Assembly: GCA_018676275.1 (NCBI GenBank)
Contig: JABHFC010000229.1
Coordinates: forward strand, 1 to 6,330
Source: Gammaproteobacteria bacterium
GTDB taxonomy: Bacteria; Pseudomonadota; Gammaproteobacteria; Eutrophobiales; Eutrophobiaceae
Direction: 5' to 3'
DNA: 6,330 bases
The position numbers and the translations under genes were made by a program. Below are positions 1-6,240 of this stretch, one piece after another. How positions within the stretch are numbered: the first letter of the stretch is position 1; each line of letters opens with the position of its first letter. The notes beneath the pieces were generated by a model. It was not told where the DNA came from. It ran no database searches and worked only from the letters and a program-made list of their open reading frames with translations.

Positions 1-774
1 AAAAAACAGGGCATTACCACCACCGAGCATAAACTGGTCTATAGCAAATAAAGTTTCACTTTTTAAATCTTTCGGATGAATAACCATCAATACATCAACG
101 TCTTCATCAAGTTCATCTGGCGATAAGCCAAGGTTCTTAACTTCAAAGAATTCGCGCATAGCATCAACAATTGCCCAGGGTGCCGGCGCCTGTCCTGCAG
201 TAGCTTCCCCAAAAACAGGTAAAGAACTGATAACTCCGATCACACGTTTTTTCGGGTTAGCAAGATTAAAGACCAGCTTGGTAATGTCGTATTCCAGTGC
301 AGACTCACGACTGTCCTGGAAAAAAGGGATATTCAATTCATCATCGGTAGAGTTGGTGCCTACCAGGCCAAAATAGGCACGATCGCCAGCGGTGTTAATC
401 GATGCACCCTTAAGACCGCTGGCTACAGCCTGATCTTCTTCCTCGGAAAAGGGCTCAGGCTCGATCACTGTCAGCTTAATTTTGCCACCGGATTTGGCTG
501 CGTACTCTTCAAGCAGATCCCGCACACGCGTGCCATAGTTCATCAGTCCGGGATAACCAATTAAGGTTTTACGGGAGAAATAGAAATCAAGAGCAACGGG
601 TTCATCCAGGGACTGGATAATATTGACAGTGCCCTCGGACAAAGTGAACAATTTAGCTTCAGTCAGGTCCAGGCGCAGGCTTGTGAGTCCGGCATTAACC
701 AGGATAATAATGGCAACAGAAAGAGCTGCTCCAAGAATTAAACCGCCGCTGGAATATAGAGTTTTATTTTGCAT
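1..774 (-). CDS. GldG-like ABC transporter auxiliary protein (C-terminus beyond window)
   Basis: The reverse frame is open from an ATG at 774-772 to the left edge, giving 258 codons without a stop, so the 3' part is missing. The N-terminus has one hydrophobic anchor (about residues 10-29). The family hallmark RLDLTEAKLFTLS follows at 34-46, then SLDEPVALDFYFS (55-67) and a VRDLLEEYAAKSGGKIKLTVIEP-type stretch, all typical of the GldG / ABC_transp_aux (PF09822) family. Full-length members are usually around 450-650 residues, so about half is visible. The role in the family is an extracytoplasmic, membrane-anchored partner of an ABC-2 exporter; the substrate is unknown outside Bacteroidetes. 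A strong Shine-Dalgarno AAGGAAGG (complement of 782-789) lies 7 nt before the ATG. The start overlaps the permease stop by one base (TAATG), suggesting translational coupling. A DUF4340-type gene often follows in such operons, but that part is outside the window. Confidence 0.88.
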   Translation of the reverse strand, partial: MQNKTLYSSGGLILGAALSVAIIILVNAGLTSLRLDLTEAKLFTLSEGTVNIIQSLDEPVALDFYFSRKTLIGYPGLMNYGTRVRDLLEEYAAKSGGKIKLTVIEPEPFSEEEDQAVASGLKGASINTAGDRAYFGLVGTNSTDDELNIPFFQDSRESALEYDITKLVFNLANPKKRVIGVISSLPVFGEATAGQAPAPWAIVDAMREFFEVKNLGLSPDELDEDVDVLMVIHPKDLKSETLFAIDQFMLGGGNALFF

Positions 775-1508
775 TAGCTTGCCTTCCTTGAGTCAATAAC
801 AACGACAGTTGCATATAGCCAGAAAGTAATCAGAATGGCGAAGTAAACCAGGTCGCGAAAATCAATCACGCCCTTCTTGATTGAATCAAAATGTGTAAGG
901 AAACTGAACGAAGCAATTGCATCCACTAATGCGTGTGGCGCCCAGGCCTGGAAAAAATCCAGTACTAATGGAAAACCACTAAGGACAAACAGAAAGCAAA
1001 TCACCACACTGATTACAAAAGCAATGACCTGGCTTTTGGTTATCGCAGAGATGCATGAGCCTATGGACAGAAAACCACCAGCCATAAGGAAACTACCAAG
1101 GTAGCTGGCAACGATGACTGTATTATCAGGTTCACCCAGGTAATTGACAGTAATCCATATCGGAAAAGTTAATGCCAGTGCTATACCGGTAAAACACCAG
1201 GCTGCCAGAAACTTGCCAATGACTGCTTCGCTTACTGAAATCGGCAGGGTCATTAACAATTCAATGGTGCCGCTTTTACGTTCCTCTGACCAAAGACGCA
1301 TGGCGATAGCAGGGATCAGGAACAGGTATAACCAGGGATGAAAACGAAAGAACGGATCAAGATCCGCCTGTGCTCTTTCATAGAAGGAGCCAAGATAAAA
1401 AGTGAAAATACCTGTCAGAAAAAGGAAAATAACTATAAACACATATGCTACTGGTGTTGTGAAATAGCCATATAGCTCACGCTTCATAATAGCACTTATA
1501 TTTTTCAT
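774..1508 (-). CDS. ABC-2 type transporter permease (GldF-like)
   Basis: This 244-residue integral membrane protein is the channel half of the ABC exporter. Six hydrophobic segments can be read at about 19-41, 57-72, 97-122, 131-155, 159-180 and 218-239. Between the second and third lies a charged cytoplasmic loop, RLWSEERKSGTIELLMTLP (71-89), which is the conserved signature of GldF/ABC2_membrane permeases and probably the contact with the ATPase. The length matches the family (about 240 residues). The ATG at 1508-1506 overlaps the ATPase stop codon by 4 bp (ATGA), the usual sign of coupling. A GGGGAG purine stretch (complement of 1520-1525) sits 11 nt upstream, inside the ATPase coding sequence. 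It is placed with the ATPase and the GldG-like protein as one operon. The name GldF reflects similarity only and does not imply gliding motility. Confidence 0.9.
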   Translation of the reverse strand: MKNISAIMKRELYGYFTTPVAYVFIVIFLFLTGIFTFYLGSFYERAQADLDPFFRFHPWLYLFLIPAIAMRLWSEERKSGTIELLMTLPISVSEAVIGKFLAAWCFTGIALALTFPIWITVNYLGEPDNTVIVASYLGSFLMAGGFLSIGSCISAITKSQVIAFVISVVICFLFVLSGFPLVLDFFQAWAPHALVDAIASFSFLTHFDSIKKGVIDFRDLVYFAILITFWLYATVVVIDSRKAS

Positions 1509-2275
1509 GAGTGTGCACGCTCCCCATGTTGTTCGTAATGTTGGGTAGTGATAATACGAAAGGCATCATCAATATCGTTTTTATCCGAGGTTGCACGCAA
1601 TTCCTGTGGTGTGCCATCGAACAAAATTTTGCCCGCAGCAATAATTATGGCGCGGGTACAGATAGCGTCTACTTCTTCAAGAATATGAGTAGAAATAATG
1701 ATGGCTTTCTTTTCTGCCATTTCCTTTATCAGGGAACGAACTTCATGTTTCTGGTTGGGATCAAGACCGTCTGTGGGCTCATCCATAATTAATACGTCGG
1801 GATCGTGGATAATTGTCTGTGCCATACCAACACGTCGTTTAAAGCCTTTCGACAGCGTCTCAATGGTTTGCCCCAGTACCATCTCCAGATTGATCTTCTT
1901 TACTACAGCATCAATCTTTTTTTCTGCCTCTGCACCTTTAAAACCTCTTATTTCTGCAATAAAACGCAGAAAGCTCAACACGGTCATTTCACCATATGAG
2001 GGAGCGCCCTCCGGCAGATAACCAATTGATGATTTCACTTCAATCGGATGTGTGGTGACATCATTACCATTAACAATTACCGTGCCGGAAGTGGGTTCCA
2101 GAAACCCGGTAATCATTTTCATTGTCGTGGACTTGCCTGCGCCATTAGGCCCGAGAAAGCCGAGCACTTCGCCGTGACTGACGGAAAAAGACACATCGCG
2201 AACCGCATGTATCGGTCCGAATTGCTTATCCAGGGCTTTAACTTCTATCGCTATACTTTGATTTTCTGTCGTCAT
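1505..2275 (-). CDS. ABC transporter ATP-binding protein (GldA-like)
   Basis: This 256-residue cytoplasmic ATPase would power the adjacent ABC-2 permease. All nucleotide-binding motifs are intact: Walker A GPNGAGKST at 42-50, ABC signature LSKGFKRR at 141-148, Walker B VLIMDE at 161-166 followed by the D-loop GLDP (170-173), and the switch histidine H197 in ISTH. The Q-loop position carries glutamate (YLPEGAP, E89), which is frequent in this ABC-2 subfamily and not a sign of inactivation. An in-frame TAA lies five codons before the ATG at 2275, so the start cannot be further upstream. The Shine-Dalgarno is weak: a GGAAG is about 15 nt upstream (complement of 2292-2296). It is the first gene of the three-gene operon. 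The family suggests export or extrusion of an unknown substrate. Confidence 0.93.
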   Translation of the reverse strand: MTTENQSIAIEVKALDKQFGPIHAVRDVSFSVSHGEVLGFLGPNGAGKSTTMKMITGFLEPTSGTVIVNGNDVTTHPIEVKSSIGYLPEGAPSYGEMTVLSFLRFIAEIRGFKGAEAEKKIDAVVKKINLEMVLGQTIETLSKGFKRRVGMAQTIIHDPDVLIMDEPTDGLDPNQKHEVRSLIKEMAEKKAIIISTHILEEVDAICTRAIIIAAGKILFDGTPQELRATSDKNDIDDAFRIITTQHYEQHGERAHS

Positions 2276-2339
2276 TGTGTTTTTTCGTTATCTTCCCATT
2301 GCTTGTTTATCCAGCAAAATCATGGTTTTGGGAGCGAAT

Positions 2340-2367
2340 ATTTTGCATAAAATAGCTTGTTCGTCAA
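2340..2367 (-). promoter_or_regulatory. candidate sigma-70 promoter for the ABC operon
   Basis: On the minus strand TTGACG (complement of 2362-2367, 5 of 6 matches to the -35 consensus) is followed after 16 bp by CAAAAT (complement of 2340-2345, 4 of 6 matches to the -10 consensus). This would start transcription near 2333 and give a leader of about 58 nt before the ATPase ATG. The position is right for the first gene of the operon. The call rests only on consensus matching by eye. Confidence 0.4.
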
Positions 2368-2368
2368 T

Positions 2369-2397
2369 ATGCCAGCATCCAAACCGACGCGCATAAT
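2369..2397 (+). promoter_or_regulatory. candidate sigma-70 promoter for yceH
   Basis: CATAAT at 2392-2397 (5 of 6 to the -10 consensus) lies 17 bp after ATGCCA at 2369-2374 (4 of 6 to the -35 consensus). Transcription would begin near 2404, leaving a leader of about 80 nt to the GTG at 2485. Its -35 element is immediately next to that of the divergent ABC operon promoter, so the two could compete for RNA polymerase or share a regulator. This is inferred from sequence only. Confidence 0.35.
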
Positions 2398-2466
2398 AGC
2401 AGTATTAGCTGTGGAGGAGTAAACCCGGGCGGGACTACAAAAGTGTTAGAGTATTCACACCATATA

Positions 2467-2473
2467 AGAGGAG
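2467..2473 (+). promoter_or_regulatory. ribosome binding site deciding the yceH start
   Basis: AGAGGAG at 2467-2473 precedes the GTG at 2485 by 11 nt. The upstream in-frame GTG at 2443 has no suitably spaced Shine-Dalgarno: the nearest, GGAGGAG at 2413-2419, is 23 nt away. This site supports the internal GTG as the true start. Confidence 0.6.
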
Positions 2474-2484
2474 TCGCAACAAAA

Positions 2485-3156
2485 GTGGAATTAGAGTTCA
2501 GCGCTATTGAAATTAGAGTATTGGCCTGTTTAGTTGAAAAAGAAAGTACAACCCCGGAAAGTTATCCCTTAACCCTGAACAGTCTGACCCGGGCGGCAAA
2601 CCAGCTGTCAAATCGAGAGCCAGTCATGAAGCTCAGTGAGATGGAAGTGCAGGAATCTCTCGATTCCCTTTCCAGGAATATGCTGGTTTCAACTCGCAGT
2701 AGCTCTGAGGGTAGGGTAATCAAGTACTCTCATCGTTTACGTGATAGACGTACACCGGAATTTGACTTTGAACAGCCGGAATTGGCAGTGATAGCGATTC
2801 TTTTGCTTCGTGGTCCACAGACCCTGGGCGAGATTCGTACACGAACTGCGCGTATTCATCAATTCAATGATATGCAGGAGCTGTCAGCATCTATAAATAA
2901 ATTGTCCGAAGGCAGCGATGGTCCCTATGTAAAACAACTGTCACGTCATCCTGGGCAAAAAGAAGCACGCTACACGCATTTGTTCGCTGGAGATGTTGAA
3001 GAAAACCTGCCGCCTGACTATTCGTCTCAATCAGCAGAATCAGTCAAAGCAGGTTTCGAACAATCTGAGGTGCTTGAACAAAGAGTTAAACAACTGGAAG
3101 AAGAGTTATCTTCCTTGCAGGATGAGTTTCAAACTTTTGTTAAGCAATTTGAGTAA
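2485..3156 (+). CDS. yceH: YceH/DUF480 (UPF0502) family protein
   Basis: With the GTG at 2485 the product is 223 residues, close to the roughly 215 of Escherichia coli YceH. Its N-terminus (MELEFSAIEIRVLACLVEK) then aligns residue for residue with the family start. The open frame extends 14 codons further to a GTG at 2443, but that extension (MLEYSHHIRGVATK) has no family counterpart. Diagnostic motifs are TTPESYPLTLN (22-32), NREPVM (43-48) followed by LSEMEVQESLDSL, and PGQKEARYTHLF in the second half. Family structures show two winged-helix-like domains, which suggests nucleic-acid or protein binding, but the biological role is unknown. The last 30 or so residues form a short charged heptad-like helix (VLEQRVKQLEEELSSLQ), probably a dimerising coiled coil. 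It is divergent from the ABC operon and convergent with the reductase gene, with no obvious functional link to either. Confidence 0.92.
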   Translation: MELEFSAIEIRVLACLVEKESTTPESYPLTLNSLTRAANQLSNREPVMKLSEMEVQESLDSLSRNMLVSTRSSSEGRVIKYSHRLRDRRTPEFDFEQPELAVIAILLLRGPQTLGEIRTRTARIHQFNDMQELSASINKLSEGSDGPYVKQLSRHPGQKEARYTHLFAGDVEENLPPDYSSQSAESVKAGFEQSEVLEQRVKQLEEELSSLQDEFQTFVKQFE

Positions 3157-3178
3157 AGCTACTGCTTAACTTTGTTTT
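3139..3178 (+). terminator. possible terminator at the yceH / reductase convergence
   Basis: GTTAAGCA (3139-3146) and TGCTTAAC (3163-3170) form a perfect 8-bp inverted repeat with a 16-nt loop, followed on the plus strand by TTTGTTTT (3171-3178). The stem includes the final codons of both converging genes, whose stop codons are 9 bp apart. The stem is only three-eighths G+C and the loop is long, so it is a weak candidate for a rho-independent terminator of yceH. Confidence 0.3.
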
Positions 3179-4023
3179 AATCTGAAGACTGAAGAGACAT
3201 CTTCCTCACCGAAACCCTGCTCAATAAGTTTTTCATAATCATGCATGGTATGTTCAGTAATCGGCATGTTCTCGATTCCCATATCCTTTGCCATTTGCTG
3301 GCAAATATTCAGATCTTTTAAATGTAGGTTCACCTTGAAGCCCGGTGGATAATTATTGTTCAGCATAAAACTGCTGCGATTATCCAGTACCCAGTTTGCT
3401 GCTGCACCACCGGACACAACGTCCACCACCTTTTCCATGTCCAGTCCTGCCGCCTTGCCAAAGGAAAGCGCTTCTGCAACAGTTTCATAAAGGCCCGCGC
3501 AAATAATCTGGTTGACAGCCTTGCAGGCCTGGCCACTTCCTGTCGGACCGATATGTACAATACTTTTTGTAATAGCATCAAGAGTATCGCGCGCACGATC
3601 CAGAATCGCTTCATCACCACCGACCATCATCGCCAGAGTGCCATTCACTGCGCCTTCGGAGCCACCGGAGACAGGGCAATCCAGAAAATGCGCATTCGTT
3701 TTTTGTAGAATGTCAGCAGCCTGTTTGGCTGTATCACTGCTGACAGTTGAGGTATCGACGACAATAGCGTCCTTACTGACAGTACTGGCAATCTTGTTGA
3801 CCATCTCCAGCACATCTTCATCTTTTGAGACACAGACAATAATCAGTTCACATTCGCCAGCGAGTTGTTCAGGTGAATCGCAAAGTAGAACATTGGTTTT
3901 ACCTGCCAGGTCTTCAGCCTTACTTCTAGTTCTATTCCAGAGCGCGTGAAGATGGCCCGCCTTATGAAGATTGTTCGCCATGCCGGCTCCCATCGCACCC
4001 AATCCAATTACACCTGTTTTCAT
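3166..4023 (-). CDS. NAD(P)-dependent beta-hydroxyacid dehydrogenase (3-hydroxyisobutyrate / tartronate-semialdehyde reductase family)
   Basis: This 285-residue cytoplasmic oxidoreductase reversibly interconverts a beta-hydroxyacid and its semialdehyde. The N-terminal Rossmann fold carries GLGAMGAGM (7-15). The residues after the second strand are N30-R31-T32; an Arg here usually favours NADPH in the GarR/glyoxylate-reductase branch. The substrate-binding motif DCPVSGGSEGA is at 115-125. The catalytic lysine K168 lies in GSGQACKAVNQ (162-172), and the conserved K236-D237 is in LHLKDLN. The length fits GarR, MmsB and plant/bacterial GLYR enzymes (about 285-300). The ATG at 4023 has a good Shine-Dalgarno, GAGGA, 7 nt upstream (complement of 4031-4035). 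No pathway gene is adjacent, so the substrate (tartronate semialdehyde, 3-hydroxyisobutyrate, succinic semialdehyde or glyoxylate) cannot be decided. The family is certain, the exact reaction is not. Confidence 0.92.
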   Translation of the reverse strand: MKTGVIGLGAMGAGMANNLHKAGHLHALWNRTRSKAEDLAGKTNVLLCDSPEQLAGECELIIVCVSKDEDVLEMVNKIASTVSKDAIVVDTSTVSSDTAKQAADILQKTNAHFLDCPVSGGSEGAVNGTLAMMVGGDEAILDRARDTLDAITKSIVHIGPTGSGQACKAVNQIICAGLYETVAEALSFGKAAGLDMEKVVDVVSGGAAANWVLDNRSSFMLNNNYPPGFKVNLHLKDLNICQQMAKDMGIENMPITEHTMHDYEKLIEQGFGEEDVSSVFRLKQS

Positions 4024-4072
4024 TGTCTATTCCTCAGCTTTGTTGTTGATCAAGAGTACATACAGATTAGGA

Positions 4073-4100
4073 ATAATGGAAAATTTGATTAAGGCTTCAA
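4073..4100 (-). promoter_or_regulatory. candidate promoter for the reductase gene
   Basis: On the minus strand TTGAAG (complement of 4095-4100) and CATTAT (complement of 4073-4078) are separated by 16 bp, each with 4 of 6 consensus matches. The predicted start, near 4066, leaves a leader of about 43 nt that contains the GAGGA ribosome binding site. This is a weak consensus-only call. Confidence 0.28.
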
Positions 4101-4325
4101 CCCAATTCTTCACGATTACCCTAACAATACAACTTCCTTTCTTCATCATTGTTCCAGATTCATCTTACACGAGACTAAGGCATCTCAATTTGATAGAGTT
4201 TTATTTTGCCATCACACATTAGTAAACAATAAATTAGGTTACTTATATCATGTTGATTGTTAAAAGTGGGCCTCAGTTAAATGATGTACGTAAATCGGAG
4301 TTCGGCTTATACTTCTCGCTAGCAT

Positions 4326-4338
4326 TTGGTTCAACCAA
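4326..4338. repeat. 13-bp palindrome, possible operator
   Basis: TTGGTT and AACCAA form a perfect 6-bp inverted repeat around a single central C. It lies 90 bp upstream of the secreted-protein ATG and just downstream of the TATACT element. Its size and position would suit a dimeric repressor or activator site, but no regulator is identifiable and it may be chance. Confidence 0.3.
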
Positions 4339-4428
4339 TGTATCTATCAAAAATTGAACGCGATATTTGTATCTTTTTTTGCAAAGCGCGCCAGTTAATA
4401 AGAAAAAAATTAAAGTAAACTATCTCTC

Positions 4429-6240
4429 ATGTACTTCAATTGGTACAACGGTTCAAAAAAACCTGTTTCGCATCATGCGCTAATTACCCATATTGTTTGC
4501 CGGTTCATCCTCTGTTGCCTGCTACTTGTCAGTTTTTCTTTTCCTTTCGCTGTCTATGCTGACGATGATGATGCCACTCAGAAAATAGAAGATGCTGCAG
4601 ACAAAATAAAAGAATTGATCGAAGCGTATCAGGAAGCAGAAGTTAACTTCGTCAAGCAGGAGGTTGTAACCATAAAAGACACCGCAGGCAATCCGCGAGA
4701 TTGTGATGTGGCTATTTTTTATGACAATGGACAGCAAGCCCGTTTCAAGACGAGTGGTGGTAGTTTTGACGGGAATTTCGATCATGGTTCCAATGTTCCA
4801 ACGAATGCACTTAGTTTACGGTTATCCAACTGTGAATGTCGGGCGGTCAGCACCAAACATTTGTCAACATGGCTGGGTGTAATTGATGAAATAGAAAAAG
4901 TAAAAAAAGTCATTGCCGATGAAATCGAGGGCATGCTCGAAGACAAAGCCAAGGAGTATGCAGAGGAAGTTTTTAACAAGTTGGCGGAAAAAGCAGGTCT
5001 GGCGGCAGGTGCCAGTGGCTTTTTGACTGGCTTTAAAGCGGGTGCAGAATTAGGTGCGGCAGTTGGAGAGCATATAACCGAAGAAATAAATAAAATTCTG
5101 GACAATGCCAGGCAAAGAAATCAACAAGCAGCGCAGGATAACGATAATGCGCCACTCTATCCTAATGTTGGTCATGTTAACCCGCGAAGCAGATGGGGAA
5201 ATTTCAGAGGTGAAAACCCGCAATTGCGGAACAAATGGGATATTACGGTCAGGTGCGGTTCAAACGTAATTCCGCCTTCCCGTGCAAGCTGGAGTGATGT
5301 TTCTGGTTTGGTAACAGCGGGTAGACCAGCTCAAACTGCCGGTCCCAGTTCGCAATCTTCTCAGCAAGCCGCAGCAGACAGACAGGCTGCACGTGAGCGT
5401 GCTGAACAAGAACGACAGGAGCGACAGGCCGAGGCACAACGGGAAAGAGAGAGACGACAGCAAGAGGCGGAAGCGGCTCGCCGGCAAGCAGAAGCAGAGC
5501 GCAGATACGAAGAGGAACAACGACGACTCAAAGCGGAAGCGCAGGAAATATCACGAACCTGCAAGATATGTGATCCTATTAGAGATCAGATTGCCAAAAC
5601 CCAACAAGATATAGAAGACGCGGAATCACAATTACCTGATTTGGAAAAAGCTGTTTCAGATGCAGAGGACGCCTTGAATCGTTCCCGCAACAAGGAAAGA
5701 CAGGCTCGAAATAAACTGGATGAATTTTTAAACCCACAAAGTTCCGCGACAAATTTGTCAACAGGAAGGGCAGCCACAACAACAGATCTTGAAGTAAGAA
5801 ACCAGGCGGCAATGGAAGCGATGGATCGTTATCAGGCAGGCGAGGCAACTGCTGAAGAAACCTCTGAAGCATGGAGAGATCTGGATAACCCCCAACAGAT
5901 TGAAGAGTTAAAGCAACGAGCTAAAGATCGTCTCGAAGCTGAAATTGATACCGCAAAACAGGAAAGAGAACAAAAAGAAAGTGAATTAAGTACGGCAAGG
6001 CAATCGCTAGGACGTGAGAATCGGAGAATTGAAGGGCTGAAAAGTTATCTTGAGGAGCTTCGAGCGAGACTCGAAGAATGTATCAAACAGTGCCAGGCCC
6101 AGGCAATGGATATTGCTCGAGGCAGAGTAAGCGATTTGGAAGACTTGATGGATTATTCTGTTCCGCAAACAACGGAAGAAACTGAAGAGGAAGAGGAAGA
6201 GAATAATGTAGTGGTCAACCGATCTCGGACACTTTGTTAA
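4429..6240 (+). CDS. unrecognised secreted coiled-coil protein, 3' end replaced by IS sequence
   Basis: I do not recognise this 603-residue protein. The N-terminus is a long signal peptide: basic region with K10, K11 and R25, hydrophobic core 26-42, likely cleavage after AVYA at 44. The mature protein begins with four aspartates and would be periplasmic or secreted. In order it then shows a helix (49-78), a beta-like segment with C92, C135 and C137 (79-141), a helix (146-188), a glycine zipper with Gly at 197, 201, 205, 209 and 213, a W/N/P-rich segment with C276 (243-290), and a highly charged R/E/Q/A helix resembling TolA domain II (about 312-376). A helical hairpin follows, with CxxC (378, 381) at its start and CxxxC (551, 555) at its end, then a glutamate-rich tail (583-591). 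Residues 596-603 and the stop come from an IS3-family right end, so the native C-terminus is lost or displaced. The ATG is the only plausible start (an in-frame TAA is at 4411), yet it has no Shine-Dalgarno. Whether the chimera is functional is unknown. Confidence 0.8.
   Translation: MYFNWYNGSKKPVSHHALITHIVCRFILCCLLLVSFSFPFAVYADDDDATQKIEDAADKIKELIEAYQEAEVNFVKQEVVTIKDTAGNPRDCDVAIFYDNGQQARFKTSGGSFDGNFDHGSNVPTNALSLRLSNCECRAVSTKHLSTWLGVIDEIEKVKKVIADEIEGMLEDKAKEYAEEVFNKLAEKAGLAAGASGFLTGFKAGAELGAAVGEHITEEINKILDNARQRNQQAAQDNDNAPLYPNVGHVNPRSRWGNFRGENPQLRNKWDITVRCGSNVIPPSRASWSDVSGLVTAGRPAQTAGPSSQSSQQAAADRQAARERAEQERQERQAEAQRERERRQQEAEAARRQAEAERRYEEEQRRLKAEAQEISRTCKICDPIRDQIAKTQQDIEDAESQLPDLEKAVSDAEDALNRSRNKERQARNKLDEFLNPQSSATNLSTGRAATTTDLEVRNQAAMEAMDRYQAGEATAEETSEAWRDLDNPQQIEELKQRAKDRLEAEIDTAKQEREQKESELSTARQSLGRENRRIEGLKSYLEELRARLEECIKQCQAQAMDIARGRVSDLEDLMDYSVPQTTEETEEEEEENNVVVNRSRTLC
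6184..6201 (+). repeat. three tandem GAAGAG hexamers (poly-Glu tract)
   Basis: Three perfect copies of GAAGAG encode glutamates 586-591 of the secreted protein, just before the IS junction. Such a short in-frame repeat could expand or contract by slippage, changing only the number of Glu residues. Confidence 0.7.
6212..6237. repeat. probable terminal inverted repeat (right end) of the IS3 element
   Basis: The stretch starts with TGGTCAACC and includes GGACACTTTG, resembling IS3-family terminal repeats. The inner limit is a guess because the other end is not visible. It overlaps the last codons of both the transposase (minus) and the secreted-protein chimera (plus). Confidence 0.55.

Larger units (their letters stand above)
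4024..4428. other. 405-bp AT-rich intergenic region between divergent genes
   Basis: No convincing gene is present. One open frame crosses it on the plus strand but begins inside the reductase gene, lacks a ribosome binding site and has no recognisable protein character. The region holds the reductase leader and candidate promoter near its left end, an odd palindrome at 4326-4338, and one copy (4193-4209) of a 17-bp sequence also found at 756-772. A TATACT (4308-4313) resembles a -10 element for the gene at 4429 but lacks a good -35 partner. The last 50 bp are A-rich and contain no Shine-Dalgarno before the ATG at 4429. I see no tRNA, CRISPR or riboswitch-like structure. Confidence 0.6.

Noticed and set aside
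2369..2422. 17-residue upstream open frame (MPASKPTRIIAVLAVEE) in the yceH leader
   Set aside because: It has no Shine-Dalgarno, coincides with the candidate promoter, and nothing suggests a leader peptide. It is likely chance.
3360..3949. Plus- and minus-strand alternative open frames inside the reductase gene
   Set aside because: The reductase frame has complete family motifs over its whole length; the others are shadows.
3971..4222. 83-codon plus-strand open frame entering the intergenic region
   Set aside because: It begins antisense inside the reductase gene, has no ribosome binding site, and gives an unremarkable translation of AT-rich DNA.
4256..4282. GTTAAAT-like integron recombination core in the intergenic region
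   Set aside because: No matching RYYYAAC partner or attC-like folded structure was found, so the short match is chance.
4521..4527. Possible lipobox making the large secreted protein a lipoprotein
   Set aside because: Cysteines 24, 29 and 30 lie before or within the hydrophobic core and lack the L-x-x-C context at its end; AVYA cleavage at 44 fits signal peptidase I.
5249..5564. Several antisense open frames rich in Ser, Cys, Arg and Leu
   Set aside because: They are complements of the biased Arg/Glu/Gln/Ala coding of the charged helix on the plus strand, not genes.
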